Assembly: GCA_016706545.1 (NCBI GenBank)
Contig: JADJJK010000011.1
Location: 62,001-126,000, forward strand
DNA: 64,000 bases
Reading direction: 5' to 3'
Source: Myxococcales bacterium
GTDB taxonomy: Bacteria; Myxococcota_A; Polyangia; Haliangiales; Haliangiaceae
The notes beneath the pieces were generated by a model that saw nothing but the letters and a program-made list of their open reading frames with translations, had not been told where the DNA came from and made no database searches. The position numbers and the translations under genes are program-made. This document shows, in pieces, positions 24,202 to 33,435 of the stretch; the stretch's first letter is position 1, and each line of letters begins with the position of its first letter.

Positions 24202-27200
24202 CTATCGGCGGTCGCGCTGGCGCCGGGTCCAGCGCAAGAGCTCCTCGGCCTCGGCCGAGCCCGCGCCAAAGCTCGCGACCGCCTCGGCCACCAGCGTGGT
24301 CGCGCGCTCGCGGTCCTTTGGCCATAGCTGGCGCGCCAGCGTGGCGAGCAAGTGCGGTCGCTCCGCCGCCGCACCTGGCGCGAGCTCGAGCGCGCGCTCG
24401 ATCAGCGCCACCGCGTCTGGAAGCTCACGCGCCACGGCGAAGCTCGCCAGCTCGGCGGCGACCTGGCTCTGCACCGCGCCTGCGCCCAGGAGCTGCGCCG
24501 CGGTCAGCGCCCGGCGAAAGGAGTCCTCCGCCCGCGCCGGCTCGCCGCGCGCCGCCAGCCGCCGCGCCAGCGCCGCAAAGGCCCACGCCTCCACCGACGG
24601 CTCCAGCTCGGCGCCGACCGGCGCCACGCCCCAGCGCAGGATCTCCCGCGCCCCGGCCGGAGGGAACTCGCCCCACTGCGCCAGCGCCACGCCGACGCGG
24701 GCGCGCGCGAGCTGCGGCGAAGACGCTTGCCCCAGGCTCTCGAGGATCCCGGCGACTTGCCGGTACGAGGCCTCGGCCTCGTCGAAGCGCGCGGCCTCCA
24801 GCAAGGCGTCCGCCAGCTCCAGCGCCGCCGCCGCCAGCGCGGGGTGGGCGCCACCGAGCGCGGCCTCGTACTCCGCCACCGCCTTGCGCAGCGGATCGAT
24901 CGCGCGCACCGCGCCTTGCGTCCGCGCGGCCAGCGCGTCCTGGGGAGACTCCGCCCGCGCTCGCAACGCCGACAGGCGCGCCCGCAAGAGCCACGCTCTG
25001 GCACGCACCGCGTCGGCCTCTTCGCGAGCCGCGGCGGCTGCGGTGGTGGCAGCCGCGACCTGGTCGATGATGGGCTCCGCGCTCTGCCAGCTCGCCCCGG
25101 CGAGCCGCGCCTCGGCCACCGCGAGCTGCGCGGCGAGCGTATCCGGATGTCGCTCGCCGTGGACGGCCTGGTAGGTGGACACCGCGCGCTGCGCGGCGGC
25201 CTCGGCGCCGATGAGATCGCCTTGATCCAGCCGCGCCCGCGCGCTGGCCAGCGCCGCCGCCGCGGACTCCGCCGAGGTTTGCCCCTCGAGCGCGCGCGCC
25301 ACCGCCTCGTGCAGCCGCCCCGCCGCCGCACGGTCGCCCTCGCAGGCCAGCGCCTGCGCCATCGCCCACTGCACCTCGCGCGCCGCTGGCGTGGCATCCG
25401 GATGCATGGACTCCTGCGCCTGCAAGAGGCCGCGCCACATCGTGCGCTCGGTGGGCGAGCAAGCCAGCGCCAGCCGCTCTGCCATGGCGCGCTGGCTGCC
25501 CAGGTGATCGGAGGCGGCCTGCGCAGCGAACGCGACCGCCTCGAAGCTGCGCCGCGCGTCGACCAGATCGCCGCGATCGAGGGCGATCTGCGCCCGCACC
25601 CAGGACAGCTCGGGCAGGGTCTCGCCCTCGGGCGCCCCCTCCACCAGGGCGCTGGCCTCGCGCAGCATGCCCAGGCGGCGCCTGACCTCCGCGCGCCGCA
25701 CCACCGACGGCAGCGAAGCGCGGCTCGGCGACTCGCTGCACTGGCGGACGCTGGGCAGCGCCTCCATCACCGAGCCGGCGCGGTCGAGCACCTCCTGCGG
25801 GGCCGCCGCCAGGAGCTGCAGCACGTCCGCGAACGCCTCGCGCGCCGCCGCGTCACACACGCGGGCGAGCGCCGCCTGGTGCGGGGGCTCGAGCGCTGCG
25901 GCCGGCGACGTGATCGCCATCGGCCCGCGGGCGGAGGCGGGCATGGCCGCCGCGCGCTCGCGAGCCTGGCGCGTGGCTGGCGCCGGGACCGCGCAGAAGC
26001 CGCCGGTCTCGCGTTGCCACTGCCCAAGCCACTCATCCATGCGCTCCTTGGCGCGCGGCGCCGCCTGGCCAATCCCGGCGGTCAGCGACCGCTCGGTCCG
26101 CACCAGGGCCTGCCACTGCTTGGCCGCCTCCAGATCGCAAGCCGGCGACGAGCCGCCGCTGGCCTGCCGCGCCACCATCACGCCGGCCACCGCGGCCACG
26201 CCCACCGACAGCGCCACCGCGGCGCGCGCGCGCCCGCTCGCCAGCGGCCCCGTCGACGGCATGCGCGCCAGCAGCGCCGCCATGCGCGGATGCCGCGCCG
26301 AGGGCTCCGCGGACATGCCGCGCGCCAGCGCCGCCCACGCCGACTGCGAGATCCCAGGCACGGCGGGCGGCGGCGCGCAGTGCCCGCGCAGCACCTCCCG
26401 CAGCCACAGCGAGATCGACTCGCCCGCGAACGGCGACCGCTTGCCAAGGTGATGGTAGAGCGCGGCGCAGAACGCGAACTGATCCGCGAGCGCGGACGGC
26501 GGGGCCCCGTACACCACCTCGGGCGCGGCGTACTGGCGCGCGCCCAGCGAGCTGGGCGCCGCGGCGAGGATGAACGACTCGAAGGGGGCGGTCGGCGCGC
26601 GTCGGGTCGGCACGAAGCCGATGAACGAGTCTTCGGTGCGCAGGTCCTCGCTGGGCGCTGGCCAGTCGTCTTCGAGGTGCGCGCTGACCTCCGCCAGGTG
26701 TCGGATCCTGGCCTCGGTGACGCCGAAATCGAGCACGCGCACCTGGCCCAGCCGATCCACCAGGCAGCTCGCTGCCGAGAAGTTGCCGTGCGCCAGGCCC
26801 AGCTCGTGGACCGCTTGTAGCGCCCGGCCGGCCTGCACGAACAGGCTCACCACGGCTCGCGACTCTCCGCCGCCGTACTGCGACAGGAGCGTGCCCTTGA
26901 TGAACTCGTACACCAGGTACACGTGCCCGGCGTGGCCACCGGACGAAAGGAGCGGCAGCACGTTGGGGTGCGCGAGCCGACCAAGCCGTCGCGACATGGC
27001 CAGGAGGTTGGTGGCCGCCGGATCGTCCGCCGGCAGATCGAGGAGCTTTATCACCACCCGCCGCTCGCGCTCTGGATCGTAGCCCTCGTAGACCATGCCG
27101 TCTTCGCTGGGGCCCACCACCCGGATGACGACATATCGATCGATCGCGTCGCCCTTGCGCAGCGGCGTGGGCGGCAGCGCCGCCGAGCGGCGCGCGGCGC

Positions 27201-27405
27201 GCCACAGCCCCAGGCGCTCTTGCACCTGCTCCAGGTTGCGCTCGGGCAAGAGCCCTGCTTCCTTGGTCGACCGCGCCGCCTCCTGCAACACCTGGCGACA
27301 GCGTGCGCAACGCGCCGCGTGAGAGAGCGCCTCGGTGAAGGCTTCATCAGATAGCGCGCCGTGGAGGAGCTGCTCCGCGACGCTTTGCTCGAAACATCTG
27401 GCCAC
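24202..27405 (-). CDS. membrane Ser/Thr-kinase-like (probable pseudokinase) TPR protein with zinc-finger N-terminus
   Basis: 1,067 residues, starting at GTG 27405 with GAGGA upstream. Residues 29-36 form H-x3-C-x2-C, a zinc-binding anti-sigma-type motif. Residues about 88-385 are a protein kinase fold: a glycine loop VVGPSEDGMVYEGYD, VVIKLLD with the ATP-binding Lys, and DFGVTEAR for Mg. The catalytic-loop HRD is replaced by HGN (about residue 203, LAHGNFSAASCLVD), so the catalytic base Asp is missing. One membrane helix (about 394-413, AAVALSVGVAAVAGVMVA) separates it from a 640-residue Ala-rich TPR-like region outside the cytoplasm. Myxobacteria have many kinase-TPR proteins; this one more likely senses or scaffolds than phosphorylates. 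It is convergent with the ArsR fusion gene. Confidence 0.88.
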   Translation of the reverse strand: MARCFEQSVAEQLLHGALSDEAFTEALSHAARCARCRQVLQEAARSTKEAGLLPERNLEQVQERLGLWRAARRSAALPPTPLRKGDAIDRYVVIRVVGPSEDGMVYEGYDPERERRVVIKLLDLPADDPAATNLLAMSRRLGRLAHPNVLPLLSSGGHAGHVYLVYEFIKGTLLSQYGGGESRAVVSLFVQAGRALQAVHELGLAHGNFSAASCLVDRLGQVRVLDFGVTEARIRHLAEVSAHLEDDWPAPSEDLRTEDSFIGFVPTRRAPTAPFESFILAAAPSSLGARQYAAPEVVYGAPPSALADQFAFCAALYHHLGKRSPFAGESISLWLREVLRGHCAPPPAVPGISQSAWAALARGMSAEPSARHPRMAALLARMPSTGPLASGRARAAVALSVGVAAVAGVMVARQASGGSSPACDLEAAKQWQALVRTERSLTAGIGQAAPRAKERMDEWLGQWQRETGGFCAVPAPATRQARERAAAMPASARGPMAITSPAAALEPPHQAALARVCDAAAREAFADVLQLLAAAPQEVLDRAGSVMEALPSVRQCSESPSRASLPSVVRRAEVRRRLGMLREASALVEGAPEGETLPELSWVRAQIALDRGDLVDARRSFEAVAFAAQAASDHLGSQRAMAERLALACSPTERTMWRGLLQAQESMHPDATPAAREVQWAMAQALACEGDRAAAGRLHEAVARALEGQTSAESAAAALASARARLDQGDLIGAEAAAQRAVSTYQAVHGERHPDTLAAQLAVAEARLAGASWQSAEPIIDQVAAATTAAAAAREEADAVRARAWLLRARLSALRARAESPQDALAARTQGAVRAIDPLRKAVAEYEAALGGAHPALAAAALELADALLEAARFDEAEASYRQVAGILESLGQASSPQLARARVGVALAQWGEFPPAGAREILRWGVAPVGAELEPSVEAWAFAALARRLAARGEPARAEDSFRRALTAAQLLGAGAVQSQVAAELASFAVARELPDAVALIERALELAPGAAAERPHLLATLARQLWPKDRERATTLVAEAVASFGAGSAEAEELLRWTRRQRDRR

Positions 27406-27708
27406 AGGGTCCTCGCTGGGTGGGACTATCGCGCTTCACAACCTACGAATCGACCCAATTCCACACACGTGGTCTGACACTGGCGCGGCGCGGGGTGGGG
27501 ACAAAGGACAGCAAGGTCAGGCGCTACCGAGGCCTCGCCGAGTCCACCTGAAGACCGCGGCGAGCTTGGGCCGCCGCCCGAGCCAAGTGGGCACCGCGCA
27601 GCAGGTTTTCCCGATCCATGCCCGACCCTGCCCGGTCACACCTGGGCGCGATCAGGCCGGCGCCAGGCGGAAAAGCCCGGCAGCTCGGGGCCGGCGTATA
27701 GTGCAGCC
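27406..27708. other. intergenic region, no gene
   Basis: 303 bases between the divergent kinase-like and M18 aminopeptidase genes. It must contain both promoters. The stretch just upstream of the kinase gene (27425-27480) is lower in GC. I see no clear dyad, repeat or RNA gene. Confidence 0.4.
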
Positions 27709-29000
27709 ATGGTCACCGACCTCATCGATTTCCTACATGCCTCGCCATCGCCGTATCATGCGGTGGCCAGCGCCATCCAGAGGTTGCGCGGCGCCGGGTT
27801 CCTCGAGCTGTCGCAGCACGAGCCGTGGGACGAGCTCCGCGCGGGCCGCTACTACGTCCGCCGCGGCGACAGCGCGCTCTTTGCGTTCGCGCTGCCCCGC
27901 GGCCCGGCCTCGGCGTTTCGGCTGCTGGGCGCGCACACCGACAGCCCCAACCTGCGGCTCAAGGCCAACGCGGTCTACGCCAGGAGGGGTACGGCCAGCT
28001 CGGCGTCGAGGTCTACGGCGGCGCCCTGCTCAACTCCTGGCTCGATCGCGACCTGGGCCTGGCCGGCCGGCTGCTGGTGTCCACGCCGCACGGGGTGGAG
28101 AGCCGGCTGTGCCGCATCGACCGACCGCTGGCGCGGGTGGCGCAGCTCGCGATCCACCTGGACCGGGAGGTCAACGACAAGGGCGTGGTGCTGAGCCGGC
28201 AGGAGCACCTGGCGCCGATCTGGGCGCAGGGCCCCGTGGACCTGGCCGATCTGTTGACGCTGGTCGGCGAGCAGGTCGACACGCGCGCCGAGGCCGTGCT
28301 GGCGCATGACCTGATGCTCTACGATCTCACCGCGCCCACGCTGGCGGGGCGCAGCGACGAGTTCTTGCTGTCGGCGCGGCTCGACGATCAGGCCATGTGC
28401 CACGCCGCCGTGCGCGCGCTCATCGAGGCGGCGCCCGCGGTCGAGGAGCACGGCGCGATCGCCGTGATCGCCCTGCTCGATCACGAGGAGGTCGGCAGCC
28501 TGTCCGCGCAGGGCGCGGACTCGGTGGCGCTGCCGCAGCTCCTCGAGCGCCTGGCCGCGGCGCGCGGCGCCGACCGCGCCACGTACCTGCGCATGTTGGC
28601 CAGCTCCATGTGCCTGTCCGCGGACATGGCTCACGCCGTTCACCCAAACTACGCCGATCGCCACGAGGCGCGGCACAAGCCGCAGCTCAACGGCGGCCCG
28701 GTGATCAAGTTCAACTCGCAGCAGCGCTACGCCACCAGCGCGCGTGGCGCCGCGCTGGTCGTGCAGCTCTGTCGCGCCGCCGACCTCCCGCACCAGAGCT
28801 ACGTCCACCGCACCGACCTGCCCTGCGGCAGCACCATCGGGCCCATCACCGCGTCACACCTGGGCATCGAGACGGTGGACCTGGGCAACGCGATGCTGAG
28901 CATGCACTCCGCGCGCGAGATGGCGGGCGCCAAGGACCCCGAGCTGATGGTCCGCCTGCTGAGCGCGTTCTTGGCCGAGCCGCACAAGGCGACGGCGTGA
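27709..29000 (+). CDS. apeB: M18 family aspartyl-type aminopeptidase, one frameshift
   Basis: About 430 residues when joined, as usual for M18. Zinc aminopeptidase that prefers N-terminal acidic residues; cytoplasmic dodecamer in characterised members. The first frame gives MVTDLIDFLHASPSPYHAV and LLGAHTDSPNLRLK with the first zinc His and Asp. The second frame gives LGVEVYGGALLNSWLDRDLGLAG, LDDQAMCHAA, LLDHEEVGS (catalytic Glu pair), SADMAHAVHPNY and MLSMHSAREM with the last zinc His. One base is missing near 27981-27986 (AGGAGGGG region). Its stop overlaps the GTG of the next gene (GTGA), so the two are translationally coupled. Gene symbol is by family resemblance. Confidence 0.9.
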
Positions 29001-30003
29001 AGGCCGCGTACATCGAGCGCTACGCCAAGGGCGGCCCCGTCATCGTCGGCGAGCGGCCGGCGCCGCGGCCGGGCGCAGGGCAGCTCCTCGTCCGGGTGCG
29101 CGCCGCCAGCGTCAACCCCATCGACTTCAAGATCCGGGATGGGATGCTGCGGCCGCTGTTTTCCTTCGCCATGCCGCTCACGCTGGGCAGCGACCTCGCC
29201 GGCGAGGTCGCCGAGGTCGGCCCCGGGGTCTTGGGCTTCGCCGTCGGCGACGCCGTCATGGCGCGCGTCGACAAGCTGCGCATCGGCACCTTCGCCGAGC
29301 TGTGCGCCATCGACGCCATCACCGCGGCGCCCAAGCCGGCGGCGCTGTCGTTCGCCGAAGCAGCCAGCTTGCCGCTCGCGGGCCCTCCCACCGCCTGGCA
29401 AGCCTTGCACGACCTGGGCAAGCTGGCGGCGGGGCAGCGTGTCCCCTCATCCTGGCCGGCGCCGGCGGCGTGGGCACGCTCGCGCTGCAGCTCGCCCGGC
29501 ACGCGGGCGCGCACGTCGCCACCACCGCGAGCCCGCGCAACCACGCGCTCGTGCGCTCGCTGGGCGCGCACGAGGTGATCGACTATCACAGCCAGCGCTT
29601 CGACGAGCTGCTGCGCGACTATGACCTGGTGCTCGACTCCATCGGCGGGCCCGACCAGCTCGCGGCGTTCCGCGTGCTGCGACCGGGCGGCCTGGTGGTG
29701 ACCATCGCCGGCCTGCCCAGCTCCGCGTTCGCGCGCAGCTTCGGCTTGCCCTGGTACCTGCGCGCTGGCCTGCGCTGGAAGGAGCGCAAGACCGTCGCCG
29801 CCGCGCGGGCCGCCGCGGCGCGCTGGGAGTACCTGTTCATGGCGCCGAGCGGCGCCCAGCTCGCGGAGCTCGGCGAGCTCGTCGTCGCAGGCGCCCTGCG
29901 CCCGGTGATCGACCGCACCTTCCCCCTCGCGCAGACATCGGACGCGCTCGCCTACGTGGCCACCGGCCGCGCCGTGGGCAAGGTCGTGATCGACGTGGCG
30001 TAG
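28997..30003 (+). CDS. zinc-independent MDR quinone/alkene oxidoreductase, one frameshift
   Basis: About 335 residues when joined. NADPH-dependent medium-chain reductase of the quinone-oxidoreductase type. The N-terminal GroES-like domain has VRAASVNPIDFKIRDG and LGSDLAGEVAEVGPGV, and no catalytic zinc ligands. ASLPLAGPPTAWQAL precedes the Rossmann motif ILAGAGGVGTLALQLA, which appears only after a frame change in the C-run at 29443-29446 (one C missing or two extra). The protein continues to LAYVATGRAVGKVVIDVA, the normal family end. The GTG start at 28997 overlaps the aminopeptidase stop by four bases. Substrate unknown. Confidence 0.88.
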
Positions 30004-30070
30004 CGCGGGAAGATCCGCAGGCGGCTCCGTCGTGTCAGGTGCGCGGCGGTTCGCGCACACCTGCATGGGG

Positions 30071-31273
30071 ATGACAATGACGAAGCTTCACACACCTGGC
30101 CTCTTGGCGTTCATGCTCGGCATGACCGGCTGCATGCTCGCCCCCACCGACGACGGCGTGGTCTCCAGCGCCACGCAAGTGCTGCCCTTTGAAGGGTATC
30201 TCACGCAGCCGAGCGCGCCGGTCCACGTGCGGGCGTGGAACTACACGACCAACACCATGGAGGACGTGGGACCGCAGGTGCTCTCCGGCACCTCCCCGCT
30301 CAACGTCAGCGGCGGCCCGCTGTACTCGTGGGCCGCGCCGCGCGCGCTGCCGGCGCAGTACTGGCGCAGCGGCCCCCGCGGTGGACAGTGCGCGGCGGTC
30401 GGCGCCCAGACCACGTCCGGCGGCGCCCGCTACAACGCCATGACCGTGGAGAGCGACTGGGTCAACTGCTGGGTGGACAACCCCAGCGTCGGCGAGTTCT
30501 TCAATGCGTGCCAGGCGGACAACGCCCCGGTGGCCAAGCTGTACACCTCGGACTGGAGCCCGGTGCCGGTCAGCCAGGCCACCCTCAACCTCGCCGGCGC
30601 CATCGCCAGCAGCCAGATCTCGCTGACGTTCGACAACTACACGCCGGTCCAGGGCCAGTTCTGCAGCAGCGCCAATCCAGGGGGATGCCCGCCTGGCCTC
30701 GCAGCAGATCCGGAGACCTATCAGTTCTATCAGCCCAACGCGTCGTCGATCACCCAGACGGGACAGCCGCCGCTGACGTTCTCCATCACGCCGTCCCGCA
30801 GCTCGCCGATGACCGTGTACATCGACAACCTGCGCTCGCAGAGCCTCGGCTTCACCACCGCGGGCGATCGCTTCGTGCTCAACGTCAACTTCGAGGAGGC
30901 AGATCCAGAGATCCGCTTCAACTGCATCCGCGACTTCTGGTGCTTCCTCTATCCCTCCACCATGGAGCTGCCCGCCCCGCGCGCCTCGGTGAGCTTCGGG
31001 CTGCAGGTGCGCGACGGCCAGGTCACCTACAGCGACGCGGTGGCGACCTTCACCACCTCCTCCACCGACGGCAACGCGCAGTCCGCCGCCGCCGCCATCG
31101 GCGCGGCGATGGGCGACAAGCTCAACAACGACGCCAGCATCAAGGCGCAGGTGGCGGCCGCGCTCGACGCGGTGATCCGACAGACCGGCGGCCTCGGCGC
31201 GACCTTCCCGCTGGCCGGGGTCTCGATCACCGGCGGCCTCTTGCAGGTGCGCGCCGGCTGTCCGATGGACTGA
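30071..31273 (+). CDS. putative lipoprotein, Cys-rich, unknown function
   Basis: About 400 residues. The N-terminus is a short basic/hydrophobic signal with lipobox-like GMTGC. In-frame ATGs at 30065, 30071 and 30077 are all possible; 30071 follows a GGGG. The mature protein is beta-rich and contains several Cys in FNACQAD, QFCSSANPGGCP, FNCIRDFWCFLYP and RAGCP, suggesting disulfides outside the cytoplasm. The C-terminal third has a helical Ala-rich stretch (AQSAAAAIGAAMGDKLNNDASIKAQVAAALDAV) and ends in ATFPLAGVSITGGLLQVRAG, which could be an amphipathic segment. The overall pattern is unfamiliar to me. It stands between the oxidoreductase and hydrolase genes on the same strand. Confidence 0.75.
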   Translation: MTMTKLHTPGLLAFMLGMTGCMLAPTDDGVVSSATQVLPFEGYLTQPSAPVHVRAWNYTTNTMEDVGPQVLSGTSPLNVSGGPLYSWAAPRALPAQYWRSGPRGGQCAAVGAQTTSGGARYNAMTVESDWVNCWVDNPSVGEFFNACQADNAPVAKLYTSDWSPVPVSQATLNLAGAIASSQISLTFDNYTPVQGQFCSSANPGGCPPGLAADPETYQFYQPNASSITQTGQPPLTFSITPSRSSPMTVYIDNLRSQSLGFTTAGDRFVLNVNFEEADPEIRFNCIRDFWCFLYPSTMELPAPRASVSFGLQVRDGQVTYSDAVATFTTSSTDGNAQSAAAAIGAAMGDKLNNDASIKAQVAAALDAVIRQTGGLGATFPLAGVSITGGLLQVRAGCPMD

Positions 31274-31312
31274 CCTCGATCCGGCGGCGCCGGTGCGCTA
31301 CCCTGCCGGGAG

Positions 31313-32239
31313 ATGCCAGAGGCGTGGGCCCGAAGAATCGTGGCGGGGTGCTGCTGGCTCGCGCTCGGCGCGCTCGCGCTGGCCAGCTCGGCTGGCGGGG
31401 CGGCGGCTGGCGGGGCGGCGGCCGGCGGGGCCCGACCTTCGGCGCCTCACAAGCCGCGCTGGCAGACGCTGCCTGCGCCCGCCGCGCTCCCCGAACCCAC
31501 CCAGAGCGGCACCGTGACGACCGACGACGTCCGCCTGTGGTACGCGATCTTCGGCGAGGGCGAGCCGGTCTTGCTCCTGCACGGCGGCCTGGGCAACGCC
31601 AACCACTTCGGCGGGCTGGTCGCCGCGCTGGCCGAGCGCCACCAGGTGATCGTGCTCGATAGCCGCGGCCACGGCCGCAGCACGCGCTCGCGGCACGGCA
31701 TCTCGTATCTACAGATGGCCAAGGACGTGATCGCGCTGCTCGATCACCTCGCGCTGCCGCGGGTGGCCATCGTCGGCTGGAGCGACGGCGGCGTCACCGG
31801 CCTGCAGGTGGCGATCCGCCATCCAAGGCGCGTGACCAAGCTCTACCTGCTGGGCACAAACTACGCCCTGGCCGGCGCCAAGCCCAGCCGCAGCAAGACC
31901 TTCGTGGAGTACTTCGCGCGCTGCAAGCGCGAGTACGAAGCCCTCGCCCCAGACGCGCGCCAGCTTGGCCCGCTGCTCAAGGAGCTGCGCGCGATGTGGT
32001 CGACCCAGCCGACGATAGCGGTCAAGGACCTGGTGAAGATCCGGGCCCGCACCGTCGTCGCGCTGGGAGAGCACGATGAGAACATCCGGCGCCAGCACGC
32101 GGTGGAGATGGCGGAGCTCATCCCCGACGCCACGCTGCAGGTCCTGCCAGACACCAGCCACTTCGCGCTGTGGCAGGACCCCGAGGGCTTCGCGCGCAGC
32201 GTGCTCGGCCTGCTCGACGAGCGCCCGGGGGCAAGGTAG
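31313..32239 (+). CDS. secreted alpha/beta hydrolase
   Basis: 308 residues. The N-terminal hydrophobic helix (residues 8-28) is followed by a Gly/Ala repeat (AGGAAAGGAAAGG, encoded by a 15-bp tandem repeat at 31392-31434) and a Pro-rich linker, so export is likely. The hydrolase core has LLLHGGLGNANHF (oxyanion HGG), DSRGHGRS, GWSDGG with nucleophile Ser-157, GEHDENI with the acid Asp, and LPDTSHFALW with the catalytic His. The triad is complete. Relatives include epoxide hydrolase-like and 3-oxoadipate-lactonase-like enzymes; substrate cannot be predicted. The start ATG is close to GGGAG, giving tight spacing. Confidence 0.88.
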   Translation: MPEAWARRIVAGCCWLALGALALASSAGGAAAGGAAAGGARPSAPHKPRWQTLPAPAALPEPTQSGTVTTDDVRLWYAIFGEGEPVLLLHGGLGNANHFGGLVAALAERHQVIVLDSRGHGRSTRSRHGISYLQMAKDVIALLDHLALPRVAIVGWSDGGVTGLQVAIRHPRRVTKLYLLGTNYALAGAKPSRSKTFVEYFARCKREYEALAPDARQLGPLLKELRAMWSTQPTIAVKDLVKIRARTVVALGEHDENIRRQHAVEMAELIPDATLQVLPDTSHFALWQDPEGFARSVLGLLDERPGAR

Positions 32240-32248
32240 CGCTGAGCA

Positions 32249-32320
32249 TCCCCGGCGAACGCGGAGCAGGCGGCGCGCTCGGCGAACGCGGCGCGCGCGC
32301 TCGGCGAACGCGGCGCGCGC
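32249..32320. repeat. imperfect 20-26-bp tandem repeat between convergent genes
   Basis: Three successive units built on CGGCGAACGCGG followed by a variable GC run occupy the whole gap between the convergent hydrolase and outer-membrane-protein genes. The units differ in length by a few GC dinucleotides, suggesting slippage. A termination role is possible but not shown. Confidence 0.65.
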
Positions 32321-32322
32321 CG

Positions 32323-33363
32323 TCACAGCAGGTTGAACGTGGTCTTGAAGCCGACGTTGTTGAGCACCTGCACGGAGTCGATGAGCTGCGGCTGGTGGAC
32401 CAGGCGCAGCTCGTAGAGCAGCGTGGCTGACTTGGCGAGCCGATAGGCCACGCCGAGCCGCACCGTCTTGCTGAGCAGCTCCCACGCCGTCCGGTCGTCG
32501 CCGCTCTTGCTGGTGCGCAAGAGCGGCAACAGGAACTCGGAGCCCGCGTAGTACGAGACGCGCTCGTCCCACAGCTCGCCGCGGGCCATCGCGATGAGCT
32601 CGAGGCCCGCCTCGGTGTAGCTGCTGAGCCCGACCAGCTCGACGATGTCCTTGGTGGTCGAGTCATCCTGCACGCCGAGCTGGCCGCTGGCGAACGACTC
32701 GCGCACGCCCAGGCCGCCGCGGAGGTCGATGTCGAAGTGCTCGCTCTGCACCGGGTTGTAGAACGCGCCGACGCTCTGCAAGAGGGTCAGCGGCAAGAAG
32801 CGATCGGTCAGGCGGTACTCGGTGCGCTGCCCGGTGAGCTCGCCGCCAGGCAGCTCGTATTGCACGGCGTTGGTCCGCAGATCGCGGCCCAGGAACACGG
32901 AGGTCTTGAGGCCAGCGCGCGCGAACGGGCCAACGCGGGGGTGCGCGTAGTACTGATAGATCGACTCGAGCTCGACGAAGTCCGACGCCGGGACCCAGCG
33001 CCCGGTGTTCTGCGTCTTGACGATGATGTCGTTGGTGTCCAGGCGATTGCGCAAGGAGTGCCGGCCGCACGTCCAGTTGGCCTCGCCGTGGACGTCGAGC
33101 TGAAAGCTGCGGGTCGTGCCGTCGATCTTGCCGATCACGGACTTGCTCTGGCTGAGCTGAAACACGCTGCCGATGCGCAGCTTGAACTCCCACGGCGACT
33201 TCGGCTCTTCCTCTTTCTTCTCGGGCTCGGGGCAAGGACACTTGGCCTCCACCGGCCGCTTGTTGGTCTGATCCTTCTTGAGCAAGTATTCGGGCTTCTC
33301 TTGCGCCTCCACGTGCCGGCCAAGACCCATAAGAAAAACGATTACCAGACAATATCGAAGCAT
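32323..33363 (-). CDS. outer-membrane beta-barrel-like protein (DUF481-like)
   Basis: 346 residues from the ATG at 33363. Residues 1-20 are a classical signal peptide (MLRYCLVIVFLMGLGRHVEAQ). A charged, Cys-Pro-containing linker (KCPCPEPEKKEEEPKSP) follows. The remainder alternates hydrophobic and polar residues in strands of about ten with aromatic ends (FELESIYQYYAHPRVGPFARAGLKTSVF, RTEYRLTDRFLPLTLLQSVGAFYNPV, ELRLVHQPQLIDSVQVLNNVGFKTTFNLL). It ends in a typical terminal strand. This pattern fits an outer-membrane barrel in the DUF481/DUF3078 range. A GTG at 33396 in frame is a weaker start because AGAAGG lies between the two. No transport substrate is evident. Confidence 0.78.
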   Translation of the reverse strand: MLRYCLVIVFLMGLGRHVEAQEKPEYLLKKDQTNKRPVEAKCPCPEPEKKEEEPKSPWEFKLRIGSVFQLSQSKSVIGKIDGTTRSFQLDVHGEANWTCGRHSLRNRLDTNDIIVKTQNTGRWVPASDFVELESIYQYYAHPRVGPFARAGLKTSVFLGRDLRTNAVQYELPGGELTGQRTEYRLTDRFLPLTLLQSVGAFYNPVQSEHFDIDLRGGLGVRESFASGQLGVQDDSTTKDIVELVGLSSYTEAGLELIAMARGELWDERVSYYAGSEFLLPLLRTSKSGDDRTAWELLSKTVRLGVAYRLAKSATLLYELRLVHQPQLIDSVQVLNNVGFKTTFNLL

Positions 33364-33435
33364 CGGTGAGACACCTTCTCTCACTGCCAGCGACACCCGC
33401 GCAAGTCAAAGTGCGGGCGCCCGCTGCGCCAACCC

